Source of the DNA: Heterobilharzia americana
Lineage: Eukaryota > Platyhelminthes > Trematoda > Strigeidida > Schistosomatidae
Direction: 5' to 3'
Assembly: GCA_944470555.2 (NCBI GenBank)
Contig: OX104130.1
Location: 4,216,001 to 4,280,000 of the forward strand
DNA length: 64,000 nt
The notes under the pieces were generated by a model. That model did no database searches and had not been told where the DNA came from. It worked only from the letters and a program-made list of their open reading frames with translations. Position 1 is the stretch's first letter, and every line of letters starts with the position of its first letter. Both the position numbers and the translations under genes were made by a program. Positions 1-10,294 of this stretch are shown here, piece by piece.

Positions 1-1271
1 TGTATCCGTGCAGAAATCTCATCGGCAACTAACCCACCGGAGTTGATCCTACTTCCCAGGTAAGTGAAGTGGTCAACACACTCAACCACTTCACTCTCTA
101 TTGTTAACCGCGGTACCGCTGAAGACCAGTCCTGGAGCAAAAATTTGCATTTGGGTGGTGAAAATCGCATCCCAAACATTCTCAAATTCCCACTCAAAGT
201 GTTCAGAAGACTCTGCATCTTGTCAGCGTCTTCACCTAACAGGACTATGTCATCTGCATATTCTAGATCTAAGGAAAATTCACCTGTGATCCGGTCAACG
301 TCTTTGTAATTAGGTGACGAGAGGGAAACCTCCATAAGAATATCTATGATAAAATTAAATAAGAATGGGGATAGTGGGCATCCTTGACGGACACCACTTG
401 ATGAGTATAGCTCCCTGGACAACTCACCATAGGCTCTAACATGCCCACAAGTGTTCGAGTAGAGAGCTTTCAATAAGGTGATGTACTTACTAGGCACGCC
501 TTTCAGTGACAGACACTGCCATAAGACTTCTCGATCAACGGAGTCAAATGCCGCCTTCAGGTCGAGAAATACAGCTATTGTCGGGCGTCTGTAAGCATGC
601 CTATGTTCCAGGACCTGGCGCAGTGTGAATATTTGGTCGATACATCCACGGCCAGGTCTAAAGCCTGCCTGGTTTTCTCGGGCTTGCTGTTCCCGAGCTC
701 CACTCAGGCGTCGGAGAATTATAGAACTTAGGATCTTAGACACTATGTTTGTCAGGCTGATTCCTCTGTGGTTATCACAAGAGGACTTCTCGCCTTTCTT
801 GAAGACTGGGATGATCAGTGACTTAGACCAGTCGGAGGGGATCGTATTTGATTCCCATATACTGGCTAACACTTCCGTTAGCCTGACTAAGAGAACTCTA
901 CCACCATTCTTGTATACCTCAGCAGGTAGTCCGTCTGGTCCTGCTGCCCTTCCCCGTTTCAGGCTACCTACCGCTTTCTCGACTTCTTCTAGTGTTGGGG
1001 GACCTGTCTCTATGTCCCATTCAGGGTCCGACTGGATAGCGGGCAGCGCAATGGTGGCTGGAGGCCAGTTAAACTGTTCCTCAAAGTGTTCTGCCCATCG
1101 TCCCAGTCGCCTTCCCTGCGAGTGAATCGCCGATCCGTCCTTCTCCGCTATAACCTCACTAACTGTTGTTGACCATTTCCCCCCAGTCTCCTTAATAAGT
1201 CTAAATAACTGTCTACTGTTACCGATCGCCGCTGCCTTTTCCATCTCTTTAGCCTTTGCTGCCCACCACTG
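1..1271 (-). mobile_element. RTE-type retrotransposon fragment (reverse transcriptase part), antisense
   Basis: This is the reverse complement of 32135-33404 of the full-length RTE element in the same window, with only scattered base differences and one indel. It covers the region upstream of the reverse transcriptase, the whole RT core including the YADD box, and the start of the C-terminal part; it is cut by the window edge at position 1. Similarity stops abruptly at 1271, so it is a broken copy. At about position 44 it keeps one extra base compared with the other copy, and the RT reading frame stays open there whereas the full-length copy has a stop. Open frames on the plus strand here are antisense shadows. 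Confidence 0.93.
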
Positions 1272-1310
1272 ACGGGGGTTGGAACCTCAAGAGGGAGGGG
1301 GTCAGCTCCG

Positions 1311-1395
1311 TTGAGGTTGCAAGTACGTCTTGCTGACGAGTTCCAACAGGGACAAAACCTAGGTCCAGGGCTTCCTGCCAACTGCTTCCATCTAA
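1311..1395 (+). repeat. Hammerhead-bearing SINE fragment (degenerate)
   Basis: It holds CTGACGAG, a short stem-loop (TTCC/GGGA) and then CAAAAC with GTC about eight bases on. This is the schistosome hammerhead layout, but the conserved GAAA is changed to AAAA after the stem, so it is probably inactive. No tRNA-like head is obvious upstream; the fragment abuts the RTE breakpoint at 1271. Confidence 0.55.
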
Positions 1396-1599
1396 CTAAG
1401 ATAGGCCTCATTTTATTTGTAATAATCAGCAACTACCTTCGAATCAACCAAAACTCCATGGCTTATTATGAACAAGATCAGATGACAGTGATGAGCCACT
1501 AACAACACTGAGAAGATGAGTAACCGATTCACTATGTAGGTCAATCAGCTGCACTTTACTCTTCTCGTTGCAAAACCACCCAGGACTGTGGAGCATATT

Positions 1600-1763
1600 T
1601 GTAGCTCAGAGTGAGTTGTTCTGAGGTAGAGTTTTAGATGAGGAATGGTTCAACGTCATGCTAGACATCGTCATCAGAGCTTCGCTCCCTTTTTACGCCT
1701 TGACGGTGTCTAGCACAACATTGAAACGTGCAGAACTTAAAACTATAACTCAGAGAACAACGA
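1600..1763. repeat. Head-to-head fragments of a Penelope-like terminal repeat
   Basis: The left half (about 1600-1690) reads on the minus strand and the right half (about 1700-1763) on the plus strand. Both match the terminal-repeat segment at 26815-26940, sharing GTCTAGCA and TTGAAACGT-type blocks. Together they form an imperfect inverted repeat with a short centre. The right half runs directly into the RTE-B fragment starting at about 1763. Confidence 0.5.
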
Positions 1764-1972
1764 ATGGGAGAGGGAGCCAAATGGGGAACGACGGGTTTGG
1801 CGTCTGAGCTGAGAGTGACATGGAGAAGATCGTGTGAGGAAGAAATGAAAGCTTGTTGGCAGTCGTGGAGTCAGGTTGAAAAGACTTCGGAGAAGAGAGT
1901 GAAATGGAGACGTGCTACTGAAGCCCTATGTCCCACTAGGAACCTAAGCGACAAATAATAATAATAATAATA
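1764..1972 (+). mobile_element. RTE-B retrotransposon, 3' end (C-terminal tail and ATA-repeat tail)
   Basis: The open frame 1764-1958 encodes the C-terminal part of a second RTE-type polyprotein, with Trp/Arg-rich blocks such as WRRSCEEEMKAC and VKWRRATEALC. It is followed at once by an ATA-type microsatellite tail (1954-1972), the expected 3' end of an RTE element. Homologous but antisense sequence lies at 36425-37405 and a sense copy at 59930-60530. The 5' part is absent, as usual for truncated insertions. Confidence 0.75.
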
Positions 1973-1989
1973 CCTCTGCCATGCACAGG

Positions 1990-3240
1990 GAAACATAATC
2001 ATCATCAAGACCAATATAGGACCAGGTCTTACTGCGTAACGGTCCAAGCTGCCACACACCTATCAACACACTAAGTAACAAGGTGATAAAATAAAGATGA
2101 AGGAAAGAAAAATCGGTAAAAGGAAGTAGAAGTAGAAAGTGGTAAAACAGAGGAAGGGAGAATGACAAGATGAGACTAAATATGGTGGTTATGATGAAGA
2201 TAATGTGTGTATGCATCTGCACCACTGACATCGGTTCTGGGCCGTATCACCTAGAGTCTCCAACCGCTGGTTCCTTGTATCCCGCGGACCCCAACTACCC
2301 GGTCTGCGTCGCCCTACGTGACTCAAACCAGGAGAGAGTCAAGAACTTCATGCATTGATGCTATGTTTTAGTCTGGTCACCCTAAGCCCTTTACCAACTT
2401 GAACCTACTTCGACCAACATTGTGCTACGAGGCAGATGGTGGTAACACATGTCCCAGCCATCTCAGTCGATGAAGGTTCACAATCGCATCAACTAACTTA
2501 CCCCTCTCCTCCGTAAAACTCTACGTCTGACACCACGAAACACGGCTTATGCTACGAAGGCAACAGTGGTCAAACACCTCAAGCCTTTTCAAGTCTTCTA
2601 CCTTTAATGGCCATATTTGACAGCTATTCGGTAAAGCAGACCCGACTGCAGCACAGTACACTCAATCCTTAATAAACAATCGGATATCGCGGCGGCGTAA
2701 TTTGGTAAAAGCCAACCGAGCCTTTTGTATCTACGCAGAGATTTCGTCGGCCACTGACCAATGCACCAGGGTTGATCTGACTTCCCAGGTAAGTTAAGTT
2801 TTCAACACGATCAACCACTTCACTCTCTAATGCAACAATTCTCATTTGGGTGGTGAGAAACTCATCCCAAATTTTCTCAAATTGTTATTCAATGTGTCTA
2901 GAAGACTTTGCATTTTGTCAGCGCCTTCACCCAACAGAACTATGTCATCTGCGTATTCTAGATTATCGAAAATTCTCCTGTGTTCAGGTCAATCCCTGTG
3001 TGGTCAGATGACAAGAGAGAGAGACCTCCATAAGAACATCTATGATTAAATTGAATAGGAATGGAGAAAGTGACCATTCTTGACAGACACCATTGGACGT
3101 ACATATATCTCACTATAGGCTCTAACACACCCACAGGTATTCGAGCAAAGAGCCTTCAATAGTGTGATGCACTTACTCGGTACCCCTTTCAATGAGACAC
3201 ACCCGTAAGACTTCTCGATCGATGGAGTGGGGAAACGTAA
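1990..3240 (-). mobile_element. RTE-A retrotransposon, degenerate 3' half, antisense
   Basis: Read on the minus strand, this follows the full-length element from its YADD region (about 2940) through the C-terminal domain to the 3' untranslated region, ending with the ATC/GAT-type tail near 1990. Many substitutions and small deletions break every frame, so this is an old copy. It is distinct from the fresh fragment at 1-1271, which has the same orientation and lies next to it. Confidence 0.85.
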
Positions 3241-3249
3241 TAGACGATT

Positions 3250-4167
3250 TCGAAGATAAATTCAATTTTCTGAGGCGATTTCACGCACACATGTCTTACT
3301 CCTTTAGACTCTGATTAACTACACAACTCATTCTTTGGTATTACTCAGCTTTTACCATATTTTACACGTTTCGATCTATATTGGTTGTTTAAATGTATCC
3401 AGTATCGCTCTGTTCTCGTTGTTCTTAACCCCACCAGAATCAATACTGAAGTGATTATTATGACTATTATCGAGATAGTTACTTTTTTTACGTACTTCAT
3501 TACATAGACAGAATGGTTGGTTCATTGTTTTATATATCCATGAAGAGTGTGAAGGCTGATGAGAGTTAATGGATTCGAAATAATATTACTCTCTTCTGTC
3601 TATTTCTACCTAGTATTGCTTATTTTGTATAGGAATTTAATTTTCTGACCTCCAAAGGAAAAGACCTAGTTTCGTCTGGAAAGTTCTCATTCAAAGAACG
3701 TTCACCATTCTATATGTGTGGCGCAAATAGACACGTCTGTGTGTTTAATTGACCTTCTCACAAATAGTTTAGCACATCCAACATGGATGATGATAATCCA
3801 ATCGGTTATTTCTGTTTCGACTATGACTGACGTATGTTCCTATGAATATGCGCACATTTGCTGTTCACATCACATTCCCTTCAATAGGTTCAATTAGATT
3901 CCTTCACAGCATAGTGAATATAAATTCTACTTCCTCAATCTTAGCTCTTCTCTTACATCAGCCAGTTAGTAGAGGTCCTGGTCAATCGAAATTAGGAAAA
4001 CATCACAGACGTTAATTCAGTCAGATGGTTTCAGATTGGTAAATCTTTTCTCTACAATTACCTAACAAATAAAAAAATTCATGAAAAAACAACATGACAC
4101 AATGTTCATCAATTTCTTCTAAAGAACTAACTAGCATTTAAGGGAGAAAAATCTTCTGAGAACTTAC
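3250..4167. other. Intron sequence of the actin-like gene, nothing recognised
   Basis: AT-rich sequence between the degenerate RTE-A copy and the last visible actin-like 6 exon. I see no coding frame, tRNA-like block or ribozyme core here. Confidence 0.4.
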
Positions 4168-4229
4168 CTTTGATCATATCGATCTTCAGAGACTTGTAGA
4201 ACAGATGCCACGAAATCTTGGATTAGACA
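4168..4229 (-). CDS. ACTL6A: Actin-like protein 6 (BAF53/Arp4), exon 7
   Basis: This 62-nt exon encodes CLIQDFVASVLQVSEDRYDQ plus two bases of the next codon. It lies between an acceptor (polypyrimidine then TTTCAG on the minus strand) and a GTAAGT donor. The peptide matches the IQDFxASVLQVS segment that follows exon 6 in the actin-like 6 family, and the phase agrees (exon 6 ends on a codon boundary). Remaining exons for the C-terminal 40% of the protein are not in this window and should lie to the left of position 1. The intron to exon 6 is about 4.3 kb and full of repeats. Confidence 0.88.
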
Positions 4230-4739
4230 CTGAAATAATTTTTTCAAACAGATATAAGTAATTTAATTCAGTGGAATTTTTCTTAAGTTGTATAATGTAT
4301 GTAGGATTCTACAATTTAGATGATATTTTGTTAACTACCCTACGAAATGCACCAAACAAGTGTGGGGTTGTGGTTTATCGGTTTACGGAGTTAACTTTCA
4401 ACCAATGCGTCATGGATGATTCGAACATCGCTCGACCTAATGAGGCGGTTTGAACAGCCAGACAGGTGGTATCATTAACCCTCGCATGACCCAACTGCAC
4501 CAATGTACACAAGGTTGCCCAGTGGATTTAGATATCTTTTTCAACACCAAAAAGGTGAGAATTAGTAACAATATCGAGATAATCCCACATTAGTGAATGG
4601 AACAGTGTTTGAACCCATGAAAGTTGAACTAGTCAACTACTGACTGACATATTCTCAATAAGAGACATATACAAAGCGACAAAGCAACTAAATCCACCCC
4701 TAAATTATGCCGTTTTGAAGTTCACAACCTGGAATCAAT

Positions 4740-4915
4740 GAATTAAAGTAATGGGTACATGATGTTGTATTCATCTTGGTGGCTAGCAGTGGGAACCAGC
4801 CAGTGAGTTTCGTCCCATTTGAGAGCCGTCAGTTGGGTGTGCTTTTGCCTCAGACAGTGATGTCCCCCACTGACACTCGGACCTTGTACCCATCTTTTTA
4901 AACACCAAATCGTTA
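4740..4915 (-). repeat. tRNA-derived SINE with degenerate hammerhead, antisense
   Basis: Read on the minus strand there is a tRNA-like A box (AGCCCAGTTGGATAACG) and a B-box-like GGTCCGAGTGTC. Downstream come CTGACGG, a stem-loop and GGACGAAAC. The CTGANGA box is damaged and the GTC cleavage triplet is lost, so the ribozyme is probably dead. Confidence 0.6.
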
Positions 4916-5759
4916 TCCAACTGGGCTACGAGAGTGAACTCTTGTACAACGGGTATTATTTATTGCTTATTAATACTTGTGATTTCCCGTTTCTATACAG
5001 GGGCGAATTATTCGATCTCTGTTGGCAGATGGGCTCCTACGAGGATGCCTCAATACTGTCGAATATTCATGATGTTGTACATGAATTGTATGTAACTGTC
5101 ATTAATTTTTAAGCAAAATTATTAACACAGAAAAGAAACCAGAAGCATGATACCCATACTATAGCACGAAATTGAAATACATAAGAAAAATCACTCACCA
5201 ACCCTACAAACCTCAACTAACCAAGATAATCACGATGTCACGTTATTACGACAACTACTCAGTTATCCTTTTGAAGTAGGAAGATGAGCAATTTGACTCA
5301 AGTGAGTAAAGACACTGTCTGATTCTCATTCTATAGAATTATCTTACAGAATCTCATGCAACAACCTAGTATTTGTGTTTACGTGCAAGATGATAAGCCA
5401 CACTTATTGTGTGACAGCTTATGATACTAACCGGCTGGGTTATGTAGATAAAAGTGGAGAGGCTTTTAAGCTTATGACTTTCACTGCCTGAAAGTCAAGT
5501 TTTCCAGCCAATCAGTGGGATGTCTCCTCTAGTACTATTAGGATTATGATGATAGGAAGAGTAGATGCCATTAAACAATAGAATCACACAATTTTCACAG
5601 TATATTATATCTAGCACAGTAAACTTAAACTTGTTCTCTAGTTCTACAATAATTATATTAGGTGTATCTCAACCCGACATATGTTTATACACCAGGCTAT
5701 AAGTACTACTCATGGTGTTAGGGGGTTATTGTACTGTTCGGTCGCCTAGATCAAAGTAC

Positions 5760-6030
5760 GTCATCACCATCAATATCAAAACAGAACCAGGCATTATTGC
5801 GTAGCCTTCCAAGTCCCCATACCCCATATCAACATATCAAGTAACAAAGCAATAAGATGAAAGATGAAGAAATAAAGAAGAGTCTATCAAAGGCAACAAG
5901 AAGTGACCAAAAAGAGAGAGGAGGAATAGAAGAATACTGAATTTAGTAAAACAATGAAGATGAAGACGTGCGGACACAACTAGACCACTGAGATCGATTC
6001 TGATCCATATCACCTAGTCTATAACCACTG
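5760..6030 (-). mobile_element. RTE-A retrotransposon 3' end, degenerate, antisense
   Basis: The minus strand carries the 3' untranslated region of RTE-A: the block around AGGCATTATTGCGTA corresponds to the GTTACGCAGTAATGCC block of the full-length copy, with the end of the coding region further on. It is heavily mutated and has no open frame. Confidence 0.7.
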
Positions 6031-6415
6031 AGTCAAAGCAGATGGAGTGGGTTCATTCCAAACATATATATGTGATTTTATTCCGTTTATTGGTTGAAGT
6101 CATCTCACATATATAAGTCCTTATACTGAATTTGAGGTTTCGTGGGAGGAAGAGTCAGAAGGCAAAATAGCTTTGCTTGACATTCTGTCAAGATGAACCA
6201 ATGGGTCGATAAGGATGTTGTTTAGCAGCCTGTCCCATGTAATCTTATCTTCTAATCCCCTTCTTTCCCATAATCTGAAACAATTTTATCACATTCTCTC
6301 AACCTATTTTGTTCTCTAACATGGGTAACATTCTCTGTCAAGCTATTATTATTTAGATCATCCATTTGTGTTTATTGCACCCTACTCATCTTCCTACAGT
6401 TCAACTACCACCCTA

Positions 6416-6680
6416 TATTCATCATGGACCGACACCAGTTGGAGGAACATTGGGAACCTGGGAGCACTGGACACCTATCTTTTCCTAGTATGGGACTCCT
6501 CAGCAGTGCGTACCCATGAACCCGCCTCGTCAAAGATCAAACTCAGGACCTTCAGGTTCTGTGGCCAGCATGTTACCACTGAGTCACTGGGTCGGAATCC
6601 AATGGTCCGTATTCCTAACTTCTGTCATTTTATGACAGGTTTCCAATGTTCTTCCAACTGATGTCAGTCCATGATGAATA
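6416..6680 (-). repeat. Hammerhead/tRNA-like repeat bounded by long terminal inverted repeats
   Basis: On the minus strand a tRNA-like head (GACCCAGTGACTCAGTGGTAA) is followed by GCACTG, CTGAGGA, GTCC-loop-GGA and GTC-CAGTGC. This is the hammerhead layout with a perfect six-pair stem I (6464-6469 with 6504-6509) and an intact CTGAGGA box (6497-6503). The GAAA box is mutated. The unit is flanked by imperfect inverted repeats of about 44 bp, 6416-6459 and 6637-6680, each containing TATTCATCATGGAC. Confidence 0.7.
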
Positions 6681-6704
6681 CTAACTTGAAAAATCACTAA
6701 ATCT

Positions 6705-6705
<1 letters not shown>

Positions 6706-6739
<34 letters not shown>
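6706..6739. repeat. (CA)n microsatellite
   Basis: An uninterrupted CA/AC dinucleotide run of about 34 bases. Confidence 0.97.
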
Positions 6740-6741
<2 letters not shown>

Positions 6742-6754
6742 TTCAATTGATTTA

Positions 6755-7085
6755 GTGCACATTGGTGACTAGCTTCGAGAAGTGATTCTTAAAGTTCTAA
6801 TGATAAGTCGTGACCAGTAGGGTCAACCAAATCGAATATGAGGACAGTTACTCAACGACGACATTAGATGTAGGCCAGGCTATATCGTGAAATGACAGAA
6901 GTAGGAAATGTAGACCACTGAATTCCGCCGACCCAGTGGGTCAATGGTAACGCGCTGGCCACGGAACCTGAAGGTCCTGGGTTTGCCTTGCTGAGTCCCA
7001 CACTAGTGAGACGAAACAGTTGTCCAGTGCTCCCAGCTTTCCAATGTTCCTTTAACTGATACCGGTCAATGATGAATACCAACTT
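6755..7085 (+). repeat. Composite repeat: leader, tRNA-like head and degenerate hammerhead
   Basis: A leader beginning near GTGCACATTGGTGACTAG, a tRNA-like head (GACCCAGTGGGTCAATGGTAA at about 6930) and a ribozyme remnant (GCTGAGTCCC then GACGAAAC and GTCCAGTGC) follow each other exactly as in the copy at 27710-28065. Three bases of the CTGAGGA box are deleted, so the ribozyme should be inactive. Confidence 0.7.
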
Positions 7086-7454
7086 GAAAATCCTACGAAC
7101 CCCCAAATTCAGATATCCCCTTATAGTATTACGTGAGGCGTATGGTAGTTTGGAGAATCAATTATTTTGAATTGAATTCCAGTAATAGTTGATCCCGACA
7201 TCAACGTTCACACAGAACGTTTCTGAAAAGAATTCAGCCAGCTGTATAGTACTATTTAAAAACTACTATTGGCGCAAAATTACACCACATGAACATATAG
7301 GTATACGACGTGAATACGAAGAAATTATGGTAAACATTCTTGGTCTGTTCAAATGGCTTCTCATTGAAATGACTAAACATTGTTTGAGCCCTGCTATACC
7401 TGAAAAGCCTGTTGTAAACAATATCTACTCCTTAATATGAATTTCATAAATATT

Positions 7455-7965
7455 ATGGACTGAGTGACTGACAAAATCAACGTAGAACCTCGCACACAAG
7501 TGTATCACATCAAGCTGCCACACATTCCACAGTAACATACAAAGAACAGGTGGATAGAAAAAGTGATACCAAAGTAGATAAAGTAGTGTGAGAGAACAAA
7601 AAATCTGAAGATCTAGGTAAGTTTGAATATTCAAGCTTTAGATGTCAAGGAGTGGATATATCTGTGTTATTGTGACTGGTTTTCAGCCATACCACTAAAA
7701 GTCCTCAACTACTGGTTGCTACAGTCTCGGCGACCCCAGTCAGACAATTTACACCTCCCCGCACGACTAAGATCAACAGACACAGACTTCATGCAATAGT
7801 GCCATGTCTTAGACTGGCTACCATGAATCCCCTTCCAGACTAATCTAACTTCCCCTAGAATTGGACGTCGAGGAAGGAGGTGGCTCGGTATGCGCAGTAC
7901 ATGTCGGATATCTCACCTGCGCCACAGATAACACAAGTTGGCAAATCTCAAACTGGTCCTCTGTG
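7455..7965 (-). mobile_element. RTE-A retrotransposon 3' part, degenerate, antisense
   Basis: Minus-strand sequence follows the RTE-A C-terminal coding end and 3' untranslated region, for example the block that corresponds to the TGGTTGGAGACCCTAGG region of the full-length copy. All frames are broken. Confidence 0.65.
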
Positions 7966-8309
7966 ACAGGTGGCAGCGAAACGAATGTCAAAATACAGTC
8001 ACTAACACTGAGTCACTAGGTAACCACATAACTGCAAACTGTAGATTGGTAGCTTTTTCCTGAATTATACTTCCTTTAATACAATGAACCGATAAACCTG
8101 GGTTATTAAACACTCGGATTTTTGAAGCAGATGCAAGACTGACACAACAGATTATGTGTTTGGGTAATTCCCTTGACAAGTAGCATAGGCTTCATCTACT
8201 TGTCAATCACACAAGTCAAATCAGAATCTACTCAGCAACCTTATGTGCATTTGTGGAGTAGACAATGAGCCTTACACTTTGTGTGAGGGTCAATGATACT
8301 ACTACCTAA

Positions 8310-8400
8310 CTGTCTAAACCTCGGTAGGCGGGGTGGGGTTCAAACTCATGACCCATTGGTTGAATTTCGTCTCCCTAAACCAATGAGCCACAGCTTCACT
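8310..8400 (-). repeat. tRNA-like SINE head
   Basis: The minus strand contains GTGGCTCATTGGTTTAG (A-box-like) and GAGTTTGAACCCC (B-box-like) at tRNA spacing. No clover-leaf with a proper acceptor stem could be drawn, so I call it a SINE relic, not a tRNA gene. Confidence 0.4.
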
Positions 8401-8506
8401 AAGTCACAAGTACCACCATGAAATTAAACAGCAGTTTACTATTGATCTTATGGTAAACTGAAGAAACATGTTAATTCATCTAAGTGAATAGTTCAAAACT
8501 GCTTAC

Positions 8507-8596
8507 TTTCAACATATAGTTTTCATATGATGAAGAGACAGGTGGGAGATTTGGTCGTTCCTTCCATTTTGCCGGTTCACGCTCATTAACAGGTTC
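8507..8596 (-). CDS. ACTL6A: Actin-like protein 6 (BAF53/Arp4), exon 6
   Basis: This 90-nt, phase-0 exon encodes 30 residues beginning EPVNEREPAKWKER and ending SYENYMLK. It is bounded by an acceptor CATTTTAG and a donor GTAAGC on the minus strand. It continues exon 5, which ends in VASK, and corresponds to the family segment between the conserved IASKE and YMCN blocks. The introns on both sides (about 1.7 and 4.3 kb) contain SINE and RTE relics, in contrast to the 33-40 nt introns at the 5' end. Confidence 0.88.
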
Positions 8597-8825
8597 CTAA
8601 AATGGGGATAAATGAAAGTATATGTGTATAATCTACTTCAACTCTTACCGCACAATAAAAACAGTAAGTGCGACAGTGGCAGTTCAAATCGGTAATCATG
8701 TAAAACTGTAAACTCTATTCCGAACCACATTATTATTGGAGGCTTAAGACAAGTAAACTAAAGTAGCTCATGTGAAAGTCGAATACGCATACGTATGCAG
8801 TTGCACAAGAAGTGGCTATCGTAAC

Positions 8826-8990
8826 TCGGTGGTCTAGTGGATGACGCTCTGGCATTTGAAGCAGTTAGCCCCGAGTTCGAGTAACAGTGGGAATAACACT
8901 CACTGGGAGACAAGTACATCCAGCTGACGAGTCAGTCCCAAATACGAAGAGATGAGCGTCCTGGATTCCATTGCTAGCGGCTATCCATTA
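8826..8990 (+). repeat. tRNA-derived SINE with hammerhead remnant
   Basis: A tRNA-like A box (GGTCTAGTGGATGACG, about 8831) and B box (CGAGTTCGAGTAAC, about 8872) are followed by a hammerhead. Stem I ATCCAG/CTGGAT (8918-8923 with 8961-8966) is perfect, CTGACGA (8924-8930) is intact, and GTC is at 8958-8960. Stem II and the GAAA box are disrupted by an insertion and substitutions. Confidence 0.8.
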
Positions 8991-8999
8991 TTAAGGTAT

Positions 9000-9595
9000 G
9001 CATATGGTCCGTTTTCAGTAGGCAGCTGTAGCTGCTGACATAATGAATATTCTAGACATTAGTTTGGGCAACTTCCATTTCGCATATAACATGTTACCGG
9101 TCGAGATACAACAAAGTGGGACCCAGAACGGGTCAGATGAAAGAAAAAGATGCAATCGACTAAATTTACGAAATTAGCTTTAGAAAAGTGCGAGGCAAGT
9201 ATAGTCGTCACTGAGCGTGTCTCTTTATTTAGATGTCAGGCATAATTACCAGGTAAGAGTTCCTAGATCTAGCCATCCATATGACGTGAAATCATACTAA
9301 TTAGCATTCCGATTCAGACCTCTACGAACTTTTTACAGTCTTCTCATATTTCTCAGCTACTGAATACGGCAAAAAGTTCATAAAAACGTACCAAATACGG
9401 CTCAGCCACCTCAGTCGATAAAGATAGGTAACTTCAACTAGAAACCCGCTCCCCCCCCCTTCCCACCTACTCCTATGTCTCATCAAAACTGGCGATCCTT
9501 ACAGGCGTACTTAAGTGGTCTTATGGTGGTAGAGAGCTTCTAGTTCTCAAACCATTAAAAGGTAGGACCACTGTACTAAAACAATACACAGTCCT
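9000..9595. other. Intergenic/intron sequence, nothing recognised
   Basis: No coding frame, RNA-like structure or element boundary was found. It contains a poly-C stretch at about 9453. Confidence 0.35.
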
Positions 9596-9599
9596 AAGT

Positions 9600-9800
9600 G
9601 ACAAAAGGACAAATAAACGTAGAACCTGGCACAGAAATGAATCACTTTAAATTATCACACTTTACATCACCATGCAAGGGAGATGGAAAGAGCAATATTA
9701 TAGCAAAAAAATGTGCATGAGACGATGAAATAAATAGATGACAAGAAGTGTATATACTTGCGTTACTGTGACCAATGACCTAATGCAATGGTGATGAGTG
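9600..9800 (-). mobile_element. RTE-A retrotransposon 3' end, degenerate, antisense
   Basis: Short blocks match the antisense RTE-A 3' region in the same order as the copy at 7455-7965, but identity is low and the edges are uncertain. Confidence 0.45.
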
Positions 9801-10294
9801 GTAAAAGGCTGCAAGACGAGGAAAATGGAGAAAACAGGTAACAGTCGAATGCACTTACAGAAGATACCTCATTGTTATTAGAACAGTTTAGTCAGACTAC
9901 TTCAGAGAAAAATAAATGTTATCCTTCTAAATCAGATGGTCAAGGAAAGACCTCAGGCGTTCGGCCACCGTTGCCTTCGTAAAATACGCCAGTCGTAACA
10001 CTACTACATTAGTTACTTGGAAGTCAAGTGTACAGTTTAAGCAAAAGAGATAAGTCATTTGATGAAGTTATGAGCTTAGAACGTGGAAAGCAGGATAAAT
10101 AAATAAAGATATCAGAGATATGTCGCAACACTCTTCGACGCTCATAAATTTATTAGCAACATTCCATTTACAAGAACTGACCATTCACAGTTAATATTAT
10201 GAGGAAAATATCGACATGTCTCGTAACTGATAAGATACTATTGTTTCGTACATATATGACTCCTAAGATACCACCACACATAGCAAAAACATAC

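Noticed and set aside
625..1125. 166-codon open frame on the plus strand, repeated on the minus strand at 32281-32781
   Set aside because: Exact antisense shadow of the RTE reverse transcriptase in both copies; its duplication simply follows the element.
7988..8179. Minus-strand frame inside the ACTL6A intron, considered as a missing exon
   Set aside because: Exons 6 and 7 join directly in phase without it and its peptide does not match the family.
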